Assembly (NCBI GenBank): GCA_035556195.1
Contig: DATMFK010000010.1
Location: 310,001 to 374,000 of the forward strand
Direction of reading: 5' to 3'
DNA from: G016756615 sp035556195
Lineage (GTDB): Bacteria; Pseudomonadota; Alphaproteobacteria; Rhizobiales; Rhizobiaceae
DNA length: 64,000 bases
In this document: positions 34,690 to 43,471 of the stretch, in pieces
Layout of the letters: the number at the start of each line of letters is the position of its first letter
Position numbering within the stretch: the first letter of the stretch is position 1
Notes under the pieces: generated by a model
The model's input: only the letters and a program-made list of their open reading frames with translations
Databases searched by the model: none
Told to the model about the DNA's origin: nothing
Translations under genes and position numbers: made by a program

Positions 34690-35187
34690 ATGAACTTCTC
34701 CATCAGCCTCACCGTCAATGGTGAGCGATGCGACGTCGAACTCGACGACCCGCGCATAACGCTCCTCGATCTCTTGCGCGAGCGTCTCGACCTAACCGGA
34801 ACGAAGAAAGGATGCGACCGCGGCCAGTGCGGCGCCTGCACGGTGCTGGTCGATGGGCGCCGTGTCAATTCCTGCCTCGCCCTTGCGGTAAGCCATGACG
34901 GGGCGGAGGTCGTCACCGTCGAAGGGCTCGCCAGGAACGGCGAGCTTCATCCCGTCCAGGCCGCCTTCATCGAGCATGACGGCTTCCAGTGCGGCTTCTG
35001 CACGCCCGGCCAGATCATGAGCGCGGTCGGGCTGATCAGCGAGGGGCAGGCCGGCGACGATCCCGAGCGCATCCGCGAGGCGATGAGTGGGAACCTGTGC
35101 CGCTGTGGCGCCTACCGCGGCATCACCGAGGCCGTGCTCGACGCGCAGAAGAAACTGATCGAATCCGACCGGAGGAACGCAGCATGA
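34690..35187 (+). CDS. 2Fe-2S subunit of a molybdenum aldehyde oxidoreductase (PaoA-like)
   Basis: The 165-residue protein has the two [2Fe-2S] clusters of the xanthine oxidase family: the plant-ferredoxin-like cluster (CDRGQCGACTVLVDGRRVNSC) and the helical cluster (CGFCTPG...NLCRCGAY). It carries electrons between the molybdenum and flavin subunits. Unlike E. coli PaoA it has no twin-arginine signal, so the enzyme should stay in the cytoplasm. Its stop overlaps the next ATG (ATGA). Confidence 0.93.
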   Translation: MNFSISLTVNGERCDVELDDPRITLLDLLRERLDLTGTKKGCDRGQCGACTVLVDGRRVNSCLALAVSHDGAEVVTVEGLARNGELHPVQAAFIEHDGFQCGFCTPGQIMSAVGLISEGQAGDDPERIREAMSGNLCRCGAYRGITEAVLDAQKKLIESDRRNAA

Positions 35188-36242
35188 AAAGCTTCGATTA
35201 CATCCGTCCCACGACCATTCCCGAGGCGATCGCCGCCGCGGCCGAGCCCGGCTCGGCCTATCTCGCCGCCGGGACCAATCTTCTCGACCTGATGAAGGCT
35301 GGCGTTTCGCGGCCCGACCGGCTCGTCGACGTCACCCGGCTGCCCGGTCTCGACGGCATCAAGCGGCTGGCCGATGGCGGCGTTCGCATCGGCGCGCTGG
35401 TGCGCAATGCCGACCTCGCCCACGATCCCTATTTCGCCAGGACATATCCCTTCCTTGCGGAGGCGCTTCTGTCGGGAGCCTCGGCGCAGTTGCGCAACGC
35501 CGCGACGGTCGGCGGCAATCTGATGCAGCGCACGCGCTGCGGCTATTTCTACGACGTAGCGAGCGCCTGCAACCGGCGTGAGCCGGGTTCCGGCTGCGAC
35601 GCGCGCGAGGGCGAAAACCGGCTCCACGCCGTGCTCGGCTGGAGCGACGCCTGCATCGCCACCCATCCCTCCGATTTCTGCGTGCCGCTCGTGGCGCTCG
35701 ACGCCGTCGTCGAGATCGAGGGCCGGTCGGGCCGGCGCGAGATCGCTCTCGAGGAGCTCCACCGCCTGCCCGGCGACACGCCCGAGCGGGAGACCGCGCT
35801 GGAGCCCGGCGACCTGATCGTGGCGGTGCGCCTGCCCGGCACGGCCGCGGCCTTCTTCAGGCACGCGCGCTATTTGAAGCTCAGGGAACGCACCTCCTAC
35901 GCCTTCGCCGTCGTTTCTGCGGCCGCCGCCTTCGACTTCCAGGGCGACACCATCCGGCAGGTGCGGCTCGCGCTGGGCGGGGTGGGGCCGAGGCCGTGGC
36001 GCGCCCGACAGGCCGAAGCGATTCTGGCCGGCGCCAATCCCGGCGAGGCCGCCTTCCGCGCGGCCGCCGAGGTCGCTCTCGCCGATGCAAGGCCCTCCGG
36101 CGACAATGCCTTCAAGATCGAGCTTGCCAAGCGCATCGTCGTGCGGGCGCTGGCCGCCGCGGCGGCGGGAACACCCGGGCGGCTTCCCGCCCTTCCGGCC
36201 TCTCCCTTCTCCTCCGTTCCCGGAGTTCAGCCCCATGCCTGA
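35184..36242 (+). CDS. FAD subunit of the aldehyde oxidoreductase, with an extra iron-sulfur insert (PaoB-like)
   Basis: The 352-residue protein binds FAD through the usual motifs (YLAAGTNLLDLMK and ATVGGNLMQRTRC). Between them and the C-terminal domain it carries a cysteine-rich insert (QRTRCGYF, ASACNRREPGSGC, CIATHPSDF) like the [4Fe-4S] cluster insert of E. coli PaoB, absent from ordinary xanthine dehydrogenase flavin subunits. It would pass electrons from the 2Fe-2S subunit to its acceptor. Start and stop both overlap their neighbours (4 and 8 bases). Confidence 0.92.
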   Translation: MKSFDYIRPTTIPEAIAAAAEPGSAYLAAGTNLLDLMKAGVSRPDRLVDVTRLPGLDGIKRLADGGVRIGALVRNADLAHDPYFARTYPFLAEALLSGASAQLRNAATVGGNLMQRTRCGYFYDVASACNRREPGSGCDAREGENRLHAVLGWSDACIATHPSDFCVPLVALDAVVEIEGRSGRREIALEELHRLPGDTPERETALEPGDLIVAVRLPGTAAAFFRHARYLKLRERTSYAFAVVSAAAAFDFQGDTIRQVRLALGGVGPRPWRARQAEAILAGANPGEAAFRAAAEVALADARPSGDNAFKIELAKRIVVRALAAAAAGTPGRLPALPASPFSSVPGVQPHA

Positions 36243-38502
36243 GACCACGTCAATGCTCGGCTCCGCCCATCTGCGGCACGGTTCGAACGCCGGCCAGCCG
36301 CTCACCCGTCGCGACGGGTTCCTGAAAGTCACCGGCGGCGCGCGTTACGCCGCCGACAACCATCCCGCCGACATGCTCTACGCGGTGACGGCCGTCGCCA
36401 CCGTTGCGCGCGGCCGCATCGTTTTCTTGGACGTGGAGGCGGCCAAGGCGCATCCCGGCGTGGTCGAGGTCATGACTTCGGCCAACCGTCCGCCGCTCGC
36501 GACAGATCCCGACGCGAAGACCAATCCCTTCATGTTCCGGCTCGACGTGTTGCAGAACGACAATGTGCGTTACGCGAACCAGCCGATCGCCGTGGTCATC
36601 GCCGAAAGCCTCGAAGCGGCCACGGAGGGCGCCGCCCTTCTCGCCCCGCGCTACGAGGCCGAACCCGCCCGGATCGGCCTCGATGCGGCGGACAGCTTCG
36701 TTCCGAGTGCCGTGAGGCTGATCAGCCCCCCGGACGAACATGTCGGCGACGTCGAGGCGGGACTTGCCTCGGCGTCCACGACGATCGACGCGACATATGA
36801 AACGCCGGCGCAGTATCACAATGCGATGGAGCCCCATGCCATCGTTGCGTCGTGGGACGGCGACACCCTCTCGATCGACACGCCGAGCCAGGGACTGGCC
36901 ATGGCGCGGGGCCGCGTCGCCGCACTGTTCGGCCTACCGCCGGAGAACATTCATATCCGCAGTCCCTTCCTCGGCGGCGGCTTCGGCTCGAAAGGCATGC
37001 TGTCCGGGCCGCAAGTGCTCGGCATCCTGGCGGCCAGGCTCGTCGGCAAGCCGGTGAAGCTCGTGCTTCGCCGCGACCAGATGTACGGGCCGGTCGGCCA
37101 TCGCGCGCCGACCCGCCAGAGACTCCGCCTCGGCATGGACGAGGACGGCAGGCTTACGGCGCTCGAGCACCAAGTCACAACGGTGACGAGCGCCTTCGAC
37201 GATTTCATCGAGCCGGCAGCCGAGGCGTCGCACACCCTCTATGCCAGCCCGGCGATCGCGACCTCGCATCTGGGGGTGCGCAACGACATCGGCACGCCGC
37301 TGTTCATGCGGGCGCCGGGCGAGGCATCGGGATCGGCCGCGCTGGAAAGCGCGATCGACGAGGCGGCGTGGGCCTGCGGCCTCGATCCGCTGGAGTTCCG
37401 GCTCCGGAACTACGCCGAGGTCGAGCCGATCTCAGGCAAGCCCTTCTCGTCGAAGGCGCTACGCGAATGCTATGCCGAGGGCGCGGCGCGCTTCGGCTGG
37501 TCCGAACGCCCGCTCGAGCCGCGTCGCATGCGCGACGATGCCGGCTTCCTCGTCGGCTGGGGCGTCGGCACGGCGACCTTCCCGGCCATCATGTTCCAGG
37601 CCGAGGCGCGTGCCGTCCTGCGTGGCGACGGCACCGGCCTCGTCGAGACGAGTGCTGCCGATATGGGCCAGGGTGCCTGGACCGCCCTGGCCCAGCTCGC
37701 CGCCGACAGCCTGGGCCTCGACATCGACCGGGTCGAGTTCCGGGCGGGCTCGTCGGACCTGCCGGACGCGGGAATTGCCGGCGGTTCCGGCCACACCGCG
37801 ACGGCTGGCACGGCGATCCACAATGCCGGCAGCGACGTGATCGCCAGGCTGGCGGAGCTCGCCACGGCCGACGAGCGCTCGCCTCTCTTCGGCGCCGGCA
37901 ATGCCGGCGTGATCGCCCGCAACGGCCGGCTCCATCGTCGCGACGACGAAAGCCGCAGCGAAGCCTATGCCGACATCCTGGCGCGCGCCGGGCTCGTCGA
38001 GCTCGAAGGGACCGGCACGAGCGCACCCGACCAGGCATCGCGGGAGGCGCTCGCCATGCACGCGCATGGCGCGGTGTTCGCCGAGGTCAAGGTGGACCCG
38101 GACCTCGGCCAGGTCAGGGTTACCCGCCTTGTCGGCGCCTTCGCGGCGGGTCGCATCGTCAACCCGCGGCTGGTGCGCAGCCAATATTACGGCGGCATGA
38201 TCTGGGGCGTGTCCTTCGCGCTCCACGAGCACGCCCTTACCGACAAGCGTTCGGGCCGCGTGATGAATGCCGATCTCGCCGAGTACCACATCCCGGTGAA
38301 TGCGGACGTTCCCTCGCTCGAAGCCCTGCTCATCGAGGAGCACGACCCGCATGTGAACCCGCTGGGCATCAAGGGCGTCGGCGAAATCGGCATCACCGGC
38401 ACCGTCGGCGCGATCGCCAACGCGGTCTGGCACGCCACCGGGGTAAGGGTCCGCCGCTTCCCGATCGCCGTCGAGGATCTCGGAGGGCTCGCCGGGTCGT
38501 GA
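36235..38502 (+). CDS. Molybdenum cofactor-binding catalytic subunit of the aldehyde oxidoreductase (PaoC-like)
   Basis: The 755-residue protein has the two-domain catalytic chain: N-terminal FLKVTGGARYAADN..., cofactor-binding loops FLGGGFGSKG and FMRAPGEASG, Q-G-A-W-T, and the catalytic Glu in KGVGEIGITG near the C-terminus. It hydroxylates an aldehyde to its acid with water as the oxygen source. Sequence and partners place it in the PaoC/YagR branch, which has broad specificity for aromatic aldehydes, but the substrate here is open. CGGAG lies upstream of ATG 36235. No chaperone (PaoD-like) gene follows. Confidence 0.92.
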   Translation: MPETTSMLGSAHLRHGSNAGQPLTRRDGFLKVTGGARYAADNHPADMLYAVTAVATVARGRIVFLDVEAAKAHPGVVEVMTSANRPPLATDPDAKTNPFMFRLDVLQNDNVRYANQPIAVVIAESLEAATEGAALLAPRYEAEPARIGLDAADSFVPSAVRLISPPDEHVGDVEAGLASASTTIDATYETPAQYHNAMEPHAIVASWDGDTLSIDTPSQGLAMARGRVAALFGLPPENIHIRSPFLGGGFGSKGMLSGPQVLGILAARLVGKPVKLVLRRDQMYGPVGHRAPTRQRLRLGMDEDGRLTALEHQVTTVTSAFDDFIEPAAEASHTLYASPAIATSHLGVRNDIGTPLFMRAPGEASGSAALESAIDEAAWACGLDPLEFRLRNYAEVEPISGKPFSSKALRECYAEGAARFGWSERPLEPRRMRDDAGFLVGWGVGTATFPAIMFQAEARAVLRGDGTGLVETSAADMGQGAWTALAQLAADSLGLDIDRVEFRAGSSDLPDAGIAGGSGHTATAGTAIHNAGSDVIARLAELATADERSPLFGAGNAGVIARNGRLHRRDDESRSEAYADILARAGLVELEGTGTSAPDQASREALAMHAHGAVFAEVKVDPDLGQVRVTRLVGAFAAGRIVNPRLVRSQYYGGMIWGVSFALHEHALTDKRSGRVMNADLAEYHIPVNADVPSLEALLIEEHDPHVNPLGIKGVGEIGITGTVGAIANAVWHATGVRVRRFPIAVEDLGGLAGS

Positions 38503-38586
38503 CCTCGCGGCAACTACAAAACCCGCCGCGGGAAGCATCGTCGCGCTGCTGACAGCGGCGGCGACAAGGATCGACGGTTGGGCAAG

Positions 38587-38746
38587 CCCCTCATCGGCCT
38601 GCCGGCCACTTCTCCCCGCATGCGGGGAGAAGATCGATGTCGTCTCCCGTTTCGCCAATCACCGCCGGTGGCGACTGGCGCAACCCAAGCGGCCGTCGTC
38701 TCTCTCCCCGCTTGCGGGGAGAGATGTCCGGCAGGACAATGAGGGC
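38587..38746. repeat. Intergenic mosaic element, type A (RIME-like)
   Basis: The 160-base element starts CCCCTCAT and ends ATGAGGG, with two inner hairpins (CTTCTCCCCGC/GCGGGGAGAAG and TCTCTCCCCGC/GCGGGGAGAGA) around a CGCCAATCACCG segment. It is a relative of the element at 27638-27801. It fills most of the gap 38503-38804. Confidence 0.8.
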
Positions 38747-38804
38747 AACTCGCGATCCCTCAAAGATCAATCCGATCGTATGATCATCCCGCCGTGCCGG
38801 CGCA

Positions 38805-39635
38805 CTACTTCTTCGGAAACAGGAAGGTGAAGGTCGTCCGGATGCCCCATTGAGGAGCACCCTCGGGTGCCTCCGCGTAGTATTTTCCCCCGACCTGGAT
38901 GCTCACCGGCTGTTCGCCGAGTTTGAAGACCTGCTGGACGCCCAGATTGATCGGCACGGTCCATTGCTCGGAGACCCAGTCGTAGGTCGACTCCGTGTTG
39001 AGGGTGATCGAGGTGCCGTGGCCGAGCGCATAGGACAGGAAGGGCTGGAGGAATGTGCTGTTGACCTCCGCCCGGTCGTCGTCTCCCGCAACGGACCAGA
39101 TGTGGTTGGCGAGAATGCCGACCGTCCATGGGCCCTTCTGCACCAGCCCGACGCCGGTGGGACCGAGCCCGAACTTGCCGGAACCCAGGAAGTCGTCCGT
39201 GGCGGTCGGGATGAGGAATGCCGGCCCGACGCCCCAGATCAGCCCGTTCGACGTAGGCGCCTTCGGCGAGAAGAACAGGCTCTGGGTGATGTCGCCCAGC
39301 CCGAACGTATTGCCGTCTGGCGGCGGCAGATAATCCCGGTAGGCGACAGGCAGGATGGTGCGCGAGATCAGATTCCAATCTTCGTTGATCGAGAAGGGAA
39401 TGACAGGCTGGATGTTGAGCGTATAGGCGAAGCCATCACCGCTGCCGGCGCCGAATTCGAAATTGCTTTGCAGCGGCACGCTGATCAGGCTCGCGACCGG
39501 ATTGGCCAACTGCTTCGATAATTCGTCGGCGTCCTGGGCCGTCGCCCGCCCGCCCGCCACGGTGGCGCCGAGCGCGGCGACCAGGAAAAAATGCGAGCTC
39601 CAGGGCACACGCGTCCCGCGGTTTGAATTGGCCAA
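38805..39635 (-). CDS. Outer-membrane beta-barrel protein, transporter-like
   Basis: The 276-residue protein has a signal peptide (residues 1 to about 33, ending GRATAQ) and alternating-residue strands with aromatic ends, finishing in ...RTTFTFLFPKK. It resembles the Phenol_MetA_deg/transporter family of outer-membrane proteins. The start is a TTG at 39635 with AGGGA and GGAG upstream; no ATG precedes the signal peptide. It might import a hydrophobic or aromatic compound. The aldehyde oxidoreductase neighbour ends 300 bases away and converges with it, so no operon is implied. Confidence 0.75.
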   Translation of the reverse strand: MANSNRGTRVPWSSHFFLVAALGATVAGGRATAQDADELSKQLANPVASLISVPLQSNFEFGAGSGDGFAYTLNIQPVIPFSINEDWNLISRTILPVAYRDYLPPPDGNTFGLGDITQSLFFSPKAPTSNGLIWGVGPAFLIPTATDDFLGSGKFGLGPTGVGLVQKGPWTVGILANHIWSVAGDDDRAEVNSTFLQPFLSYALGHGTSITLNTESTYDWVSEQWTVPINLGVQQVFKLGEQPVSIQVGGKYYAEAPEGAPQWGIRTTFTFLFPKK

Positions 39636-40122
39636 TTCCCTATCTCCACGCTTCCAGCTTCAATCGAACAACATTCGCGCAGACCGTAAATCGCAACAGG
39701 ATACACTTCTGGCTGCGTTTGCGCATGGTCGGTCTCCTTGCCCTCCTCGGGACCGAACCGCTTCATCGGCCAATCGATCAGTTGCGACCGTATCGCGAAC
39801 TCCCGCTACGGGAAGCGGCGGCATGCCGCCAGGAATCCAGCACGTCCGCCTGATCTGTATTGGATGCCTATATTGCGTAACGTCCCGCGCCATTTACTCA
39901 CCCCATGCTGCGCAACGCCATGAAGAACGTGTAATTTACCAGCATTGTTCTTGAAAATCTCTTGATGGCAGTCCCCCCGGAGAAGCCACAACTTCGATGC
40001 CACGGCGGTTGAGCGCGATTTCCTTGCCACCGAGGCGGCGCTTGGCATCGTGGCCAGCTCCGGGCTTCCTGATGATCGGGACGCCATATAAGCTCCCGCG
40101 CCGAATGGTTGCGGAGGTGTCG
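39636..40122. other. Intergenic region with no recognised feature
   Basis: These 487 bases contain only short, implausible reading frames in all six frames. There is a local GGCGGCATGCCGCC palindrome near 39818-39831. No promoter, tRNA or repeat could be named. It must hold the divergent promoters of the outer-membrane protein and the Gly-rich membrane protein. Confidence 0.5.
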
Positions 40123-40812
40123 GTGCGCGGCATGGATTTCAGTTCCTGGCAGGGTCTGCTGCTCACGCTGATCGGGATCTCGCTGATCACGCTCATCAGC
40201 ATGGGCATCCGTCTGATCATGATGTTCACGATCCAGCAGCGGCGCGAACGGGCGAACAGGCAGATCAACGAGCGCTTGAAGACGCTTATCGCGGCATACA
40301 AGATCCTTGGCGGCTCGTTCACCGGAACCCTGACGGTCGACCCGACCCACCTCAAGGATCTGCGGGAGCGGGCGCGAGCAGACGCCGAAGGCAACGAAGG
40401 CCTGCCCCTGTCGAGCGGCTCCGAACGATCCAGGCGGATACGGGATGCCGTCGAGGCGGCTCTTTCCGATGTCATCCTGCTCGGGACCGAAGAACAGGTG
40501 CGCCTTGCGGAGCGGGCCGCGCGTGAGCTGGTCGCCGGCCAGCCGGTGCGAACGCACCAGCTTGTCGTCTCCCTCCGCAACTTCATTCGGGAGGCGCTGG
40601 ACCTCGCGCCGGTCCCGCCCGATCTCGAAATTCCCTTCCAAGGCCCTGCCCGCCCCTCCAGCTCGAGCGCGCGCAAAGGCGAAGGCGGCGCGGGCCGCGG
40701 CAGCGGCGGGATGGGTGGAGGCGGTGGCGGGATGGGGGCGGGCGGCGGAGGTCTGGGAATGGGCATGGGGCATTCCGACAGCGATGAAACCATGTCCAAT
40801 CATCGACCATAG
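40123..40812 (+). CDS. Single-pass membrane protein with Gly/Met-rich tail
   Basis: The 229-residue protein has one N-terminal transmembrane helix (LLLTLIGISLITLISMGIRL), a soluble helical region (about 30-175, with FTGTLTVDP and conserved-looking Arg/Glu pairs) and a C-terminal tail of about 35 residues made of G, M and S (GGMGGGGGGMGAGGGG). The GTG at 40123 has GGAGGT six bases upstream; ATG 40132 is the alternative and leaves the helix intact. The family is unknown to me; the tail may be flexible or bind metal. Confidence 0.65.
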   Translation: MRGMDFSSWQGLLLTLIGISLITLISMGIRLIMMFTIQQRRERANRQINERLKTLIAAYKILGGSFTGTLTVDPTHLKDLRERARADAEGNEGLPLSSGSERSRRIRDAVEAALSDVILLGTEEQVRLAERAARELVAGQPVRTHQLVVSLRNFIREALDLAPVPPDLEIPFQGPARPSSSSARKGEGGAGRGSGGMGGGGGGMGAGGGGLGMGMGHSDSDETMSNHRP

Positions 40813-41110
40813 CGCCGGCGCTCTGGCGCCTATCACCGCGCGACGCGCTACGCAGGAGGAGGCGGCGGCGTGTCCGGGACGCGGCTCCAGCGACCCTGCG
40901 AGATAGCGGCCAGCGGCGGAATCCATGGCTCCACCCCGCCCCCGAGACGGCCACGCGTGACATTTTTGCCAGTCGCAAGCAAAATTTAACCATATTTGTC
41001 CATCCTTTTTCGATCATTGGTTCAGTAAGGGGACATTCCGGAAACCACGCAGTCGCGGTCGCTCGACGACCCCAGGCCCCTTGCGGGGTTCTCCGGTTTG
41101 ATATGTTTTG

Positions 41111-42421
41111 GTGAGTAAACCCGCTCGTGCAGGGCGCCGTTTGGTGCGCCCACTGCTGATCGCTTCCGTTGGCACCGCGTTTGCCGGGGCTGCCGTGTGG
41201 TCCGCCGCTGGTATGGTCGCGATGGGCAGTTCCTTTGCCCCGGGTTCAGGCTCGGCCAAGCCGGAACTCTACTTCGTCAAGAGAACCCAGGCACAGCCCG
41301 CGGACCAGCATTCCGGCAAGGCGCCGAGGTTGGCCGCTGCGGCAGCGCGGCCTGTCATCGTCGCGAGCCTTGCGGTCGACGGCAAATCGGACCGTCTCCC
41401 CGACATCGGGGCAGCGTCCGGGTCAAGCGGCAACGAAGCGCGCTTCGAAGCGATCGTGAAGCAAGCCTCACTCACATCCGAGAAACTCGCCCAGCTTTTC
41501 AACAGCGCCGGTGCCGGTGCCGCCAAGGCGCGCCAACCCGCCGCGAAGGCTAGCGCTCCGGCCCCCGAGCGCTTCGCGTCGCAAGCCGGTAATCGGCCGC
41601 CGATGCTGCTCGCCTATGCCGATCCTTCTCCAAGCGGCGCCGGCGCGGCCCTGTCGGCGCTGCTGACAGCGCCGGTGGAGGAAGATTCCGACACCCCGGA
41701 GGAAACGGACGAGGCCCTGGCTCTGCCCCTGCCAGATTTCGAGTCCACGCCGTCCGACGTTCCCGTGCCGCAACTTCGTCCGCGCAGCGATCAGACCCGC
41801 AGGCCCGCCGCGGCGGAGACCCGCGAGCCGGAAGCACCCCGGGCGGACAGGCCCGCCGAAAAGGCCGACGGATCACGCAAGGCCGTCGAAGCCGAGAAGC
41901 CGAGGCAGAAGCTTGCCTATGCGCGTCCGAACGACCCGTCCAATTCGAACGGCCTCGGCCGGACGCTGCGCAACTTGTTCGGCGGCGGCGGAGCCAGGGC
42001 CGGAAACGGCGTCGCCGTCTACGACATCAGCGCCGCGAGGGTCTACATGCCCGACGGCAGCGTGCTGGAGGCGCATTCGGGGATCGGCAAGATGGCTGAC
42101 GATCCGCGCTACGTGCACGTCAAGATGAACGGGCCCACCCCACCGCATACCTATAATCTCAGGATGCGGGAAAAGCGCTTCCATGGTGTCGAGGCGATCC
42201 GGATGCTGCCCGTCGACGGCAAGAACAAGCATGGCCGCGACGGTTTCCTGACCCACAGCTATCTGCTGCGCGGCGGCCGCGCCGAATCGCATGGCTGCGT
42301 CGCCTTCAAGAACTACGACCGGTTCCTCAATGCCTTCAAGCAGGGCAAGGTCAAGCAGCTCGTCGTCGTCCCGAGCGGCGGACGGGCGACCATGCTCGCC
42401 TCCAACGGCAGCAGCACCTGA
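41111..42421 (+). CDS. Tlde1/DUF2778 L,D-transpeptidase-like protein with long linker
   Basis: The 436-residue protein has one N-terminal membrane helix (LLIASVGTAFAGAAVWSAAGMV), a Pro/Ala/Glu-rich disordered linker (about 60-290) and a C-terminal domain (about 300-430) like Tlde1 (DUF2778): AVYDISAARVYMPDGSVLEAHSG, then the active-site region GFLTHSYLLRGGRAESHGCVAF with His and Cys. L,D-transpeptidase folds cut or cross-link peptidoglycan. It probably acts in the periplasm while anchored in the inner membrane. The start is uncertain: GTG at 41111, with no clear Shine-Dalgarno. Confidence 0.8.
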   Translation: MSKPARAGRRLVRPLLIASVGTAFAGAAVWSAAGMVAMGSSFAPGSGSAKPELYFVKRTQAQPADQHSGKAPRLAAAAARPVIVASLAVDGKSDRLPDIGAASGSSGNEARFEAIVKQASLTSEKLAQLFNSAGAGAAKARQPAAKASAPAPERFASQAGNRPPMLLAYADPSPSGAGAALSALLTAPVEEDSDTPEETDEALALPLPDFESTPSDVPVPQLRPRSDQTRRPAAAETREPEAPRADRPAEKADGSRKAVEAEKPRQKLAYARPNDPSNSNGLGRTLRNLFGGGGARAGNGVAVYDISAARVYMPDGSVLEAHSGIGKMADDPRYVHVKMNGPTPPHTYNLRMREKRFHGVEAIRMLPVDGKNKHGRDGFLTHSYLLRGGRAESHGCVAFKNYDRFLNAFKQGKVKQLVVVPSGGRATMLASNGSST

Positions 42422-42618
42422 ACGGCGGCGCGAGGGGAGAGGCCAATCGCAGACATTCGCGGTTGGCGCTGATCTCCATGCCGTTCGTCAGGCTCGAACC
42501 CGAGCCTCAGCGGGCGAGAGATTGATCCGACCATCCACTCCCTGACGGTTCCACCATGACAGCGGTGACGAGCTGCGCGATTTCGCCGTCGCCTACCCTG
42601 GACAAGTCGTCGGCGCGC

Positions 42619-42638
42619 ATTTAACATATTCGTTAAAT
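42619..42638. promoter_or_regulatory. ArsR-type operator palindrome
   Basis: ATTTAAC and GTTAAAT form a perfect seven-base inverted repeat with a six-base spacer, 13 bases before the ATG of the ArsR gene. Its AT-richness stands out, and the position suits autorepression of the three-gene operon. Confidence 0.75.
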
Positions 42639-42651
42639 AAGGGGGCATGCC

Positions 42652-43002
42652 ATGGGTACGGATCCGCTGAGCGTCCAGTTCGCTGCTCTCGCAGACCCCA
42701 CGCGCCGTGCCATTCTTGCCCGGCTGAGCAAGCAGGGAGAGACGTCGGTGAACGATCTCGCGGAACCATTCTCAATGAGTTTGCCGGCAATCTCGCGCCA
42801 TTTGAAGGTTCTGGAGAATGCCGGGTTCGTCAGCCGCAGCCGCGCCGCGCAATGGCGGCCGGCCAAGTTCGAGCCCTTGGCCATGAAAGGGATCGCCGAC
42901 TGGATCGATCATTATCGCCACTTCTGGGAAGCGAGCTTCGATCGTCTGGACGGATTTCTGAAGAGCATTCAGTCGCGGGACGACGATGGCTCCCGCCACT
43001 GA
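42652..43002 (+). CDS. ArsR family regulator
   Basis: The 116-residue protein is a winged-helix ArsR regulator of the SdpR-like group: FAALADPTRRAILARLSKQ, then VNDLAEPFSMSLPAISRHLKVLENAGFV as the recognition region. No metal-binding cysteine motif (such as ELCVCDL) is present, so it is not a metal sensor of the classical type. AGGGGG precedes the ATG. It overlaps the SRPBCC gene by 17 bases and is first of a three-gene operon, presumably its repressor. Confidence 0.92.
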   Translation: MGTDPLSVQFAALADPTRRAILARLSKQGETSVNDLAEPFSMSLPAISRHLKVLENAGFVSRSRAAQWRPAKFEPLAMKGIADWIDHYRHFWEASFDRLDGFLKSIQSRDDDGSRH

Positions 43003-43471
43003 CAGCGCCGCGCCGCGCGAGCTGAGCCTGCGCCGCATCTTCGATGCGCGGCGCGAGCTGGTCTGGCAGGCCTGGACGCGGCCGGAAATGCTGATCGCAT
43101 GGTTCGGGCCGCCGGAGTGGCCCGCCGTGGAGACCATTCAGGACCTGCGTCCAGGCGGTACCTGGCGCGCCTGCCTGCGCTCGGCGACAGGCGATCGCGT
43201 GCTCTGGCAGGGCGGCGTGTATCATGAAGTGGTTCCGCCTGAACGGCTGGTATTCAGCTTCAAGTGGGAAAGCGACGATCACGAGGACGGCACGCCCGTC
43301 GACACGCAGGTCACCCTCCTTCTGGCCGAGATGCCGGACGGGCGGACACGGATGGATTTCACGCAGCGGGGGTTGAAGTCCGAGCAAAGCCTTGCCGGGC
43401 ACCGGCATGGCTGGACGGGCACCTTCGTCCGGCTCGACCAGTGGCTGCGCCTTCACAGGAGAACGACATGA
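42986..43471 (+). CDS. SRPBCC (AHSA1/ATPase activator-like) domain protein
   Basis: The 161-residue protein matches the activator of Hsp90 homologue 1-like group of SRPBCC proteins: LRRIFDARRELVWQAWTRPE at the start, AWFGPPEW, RPGGTWRACLRS and a C-terminal helix beginning with GWTGTFVRLDQWL. The fold has a hydrophobic cavity for a ligand, but the ligand is not known. Coupled by overlaps to the ArsR gene before it and the DoxX-like gene after it; this trio recurs widely in bacteria. Confidence 0.9.
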   Translation: MAPATDSAAPRELSLRRIFDARRELVWQAWTRPEMLIAWFGPPEWPAVETIQDLRPGGTWRACLRSATGDRVLWQGGVYHEVVPPERLVFSFKWESDDHEDGTPVDTQVTLLLAEMPDGRTRMDFTQRGLKSEQSLAGHRHGWTGTFVRLDQWLRLHRRTT

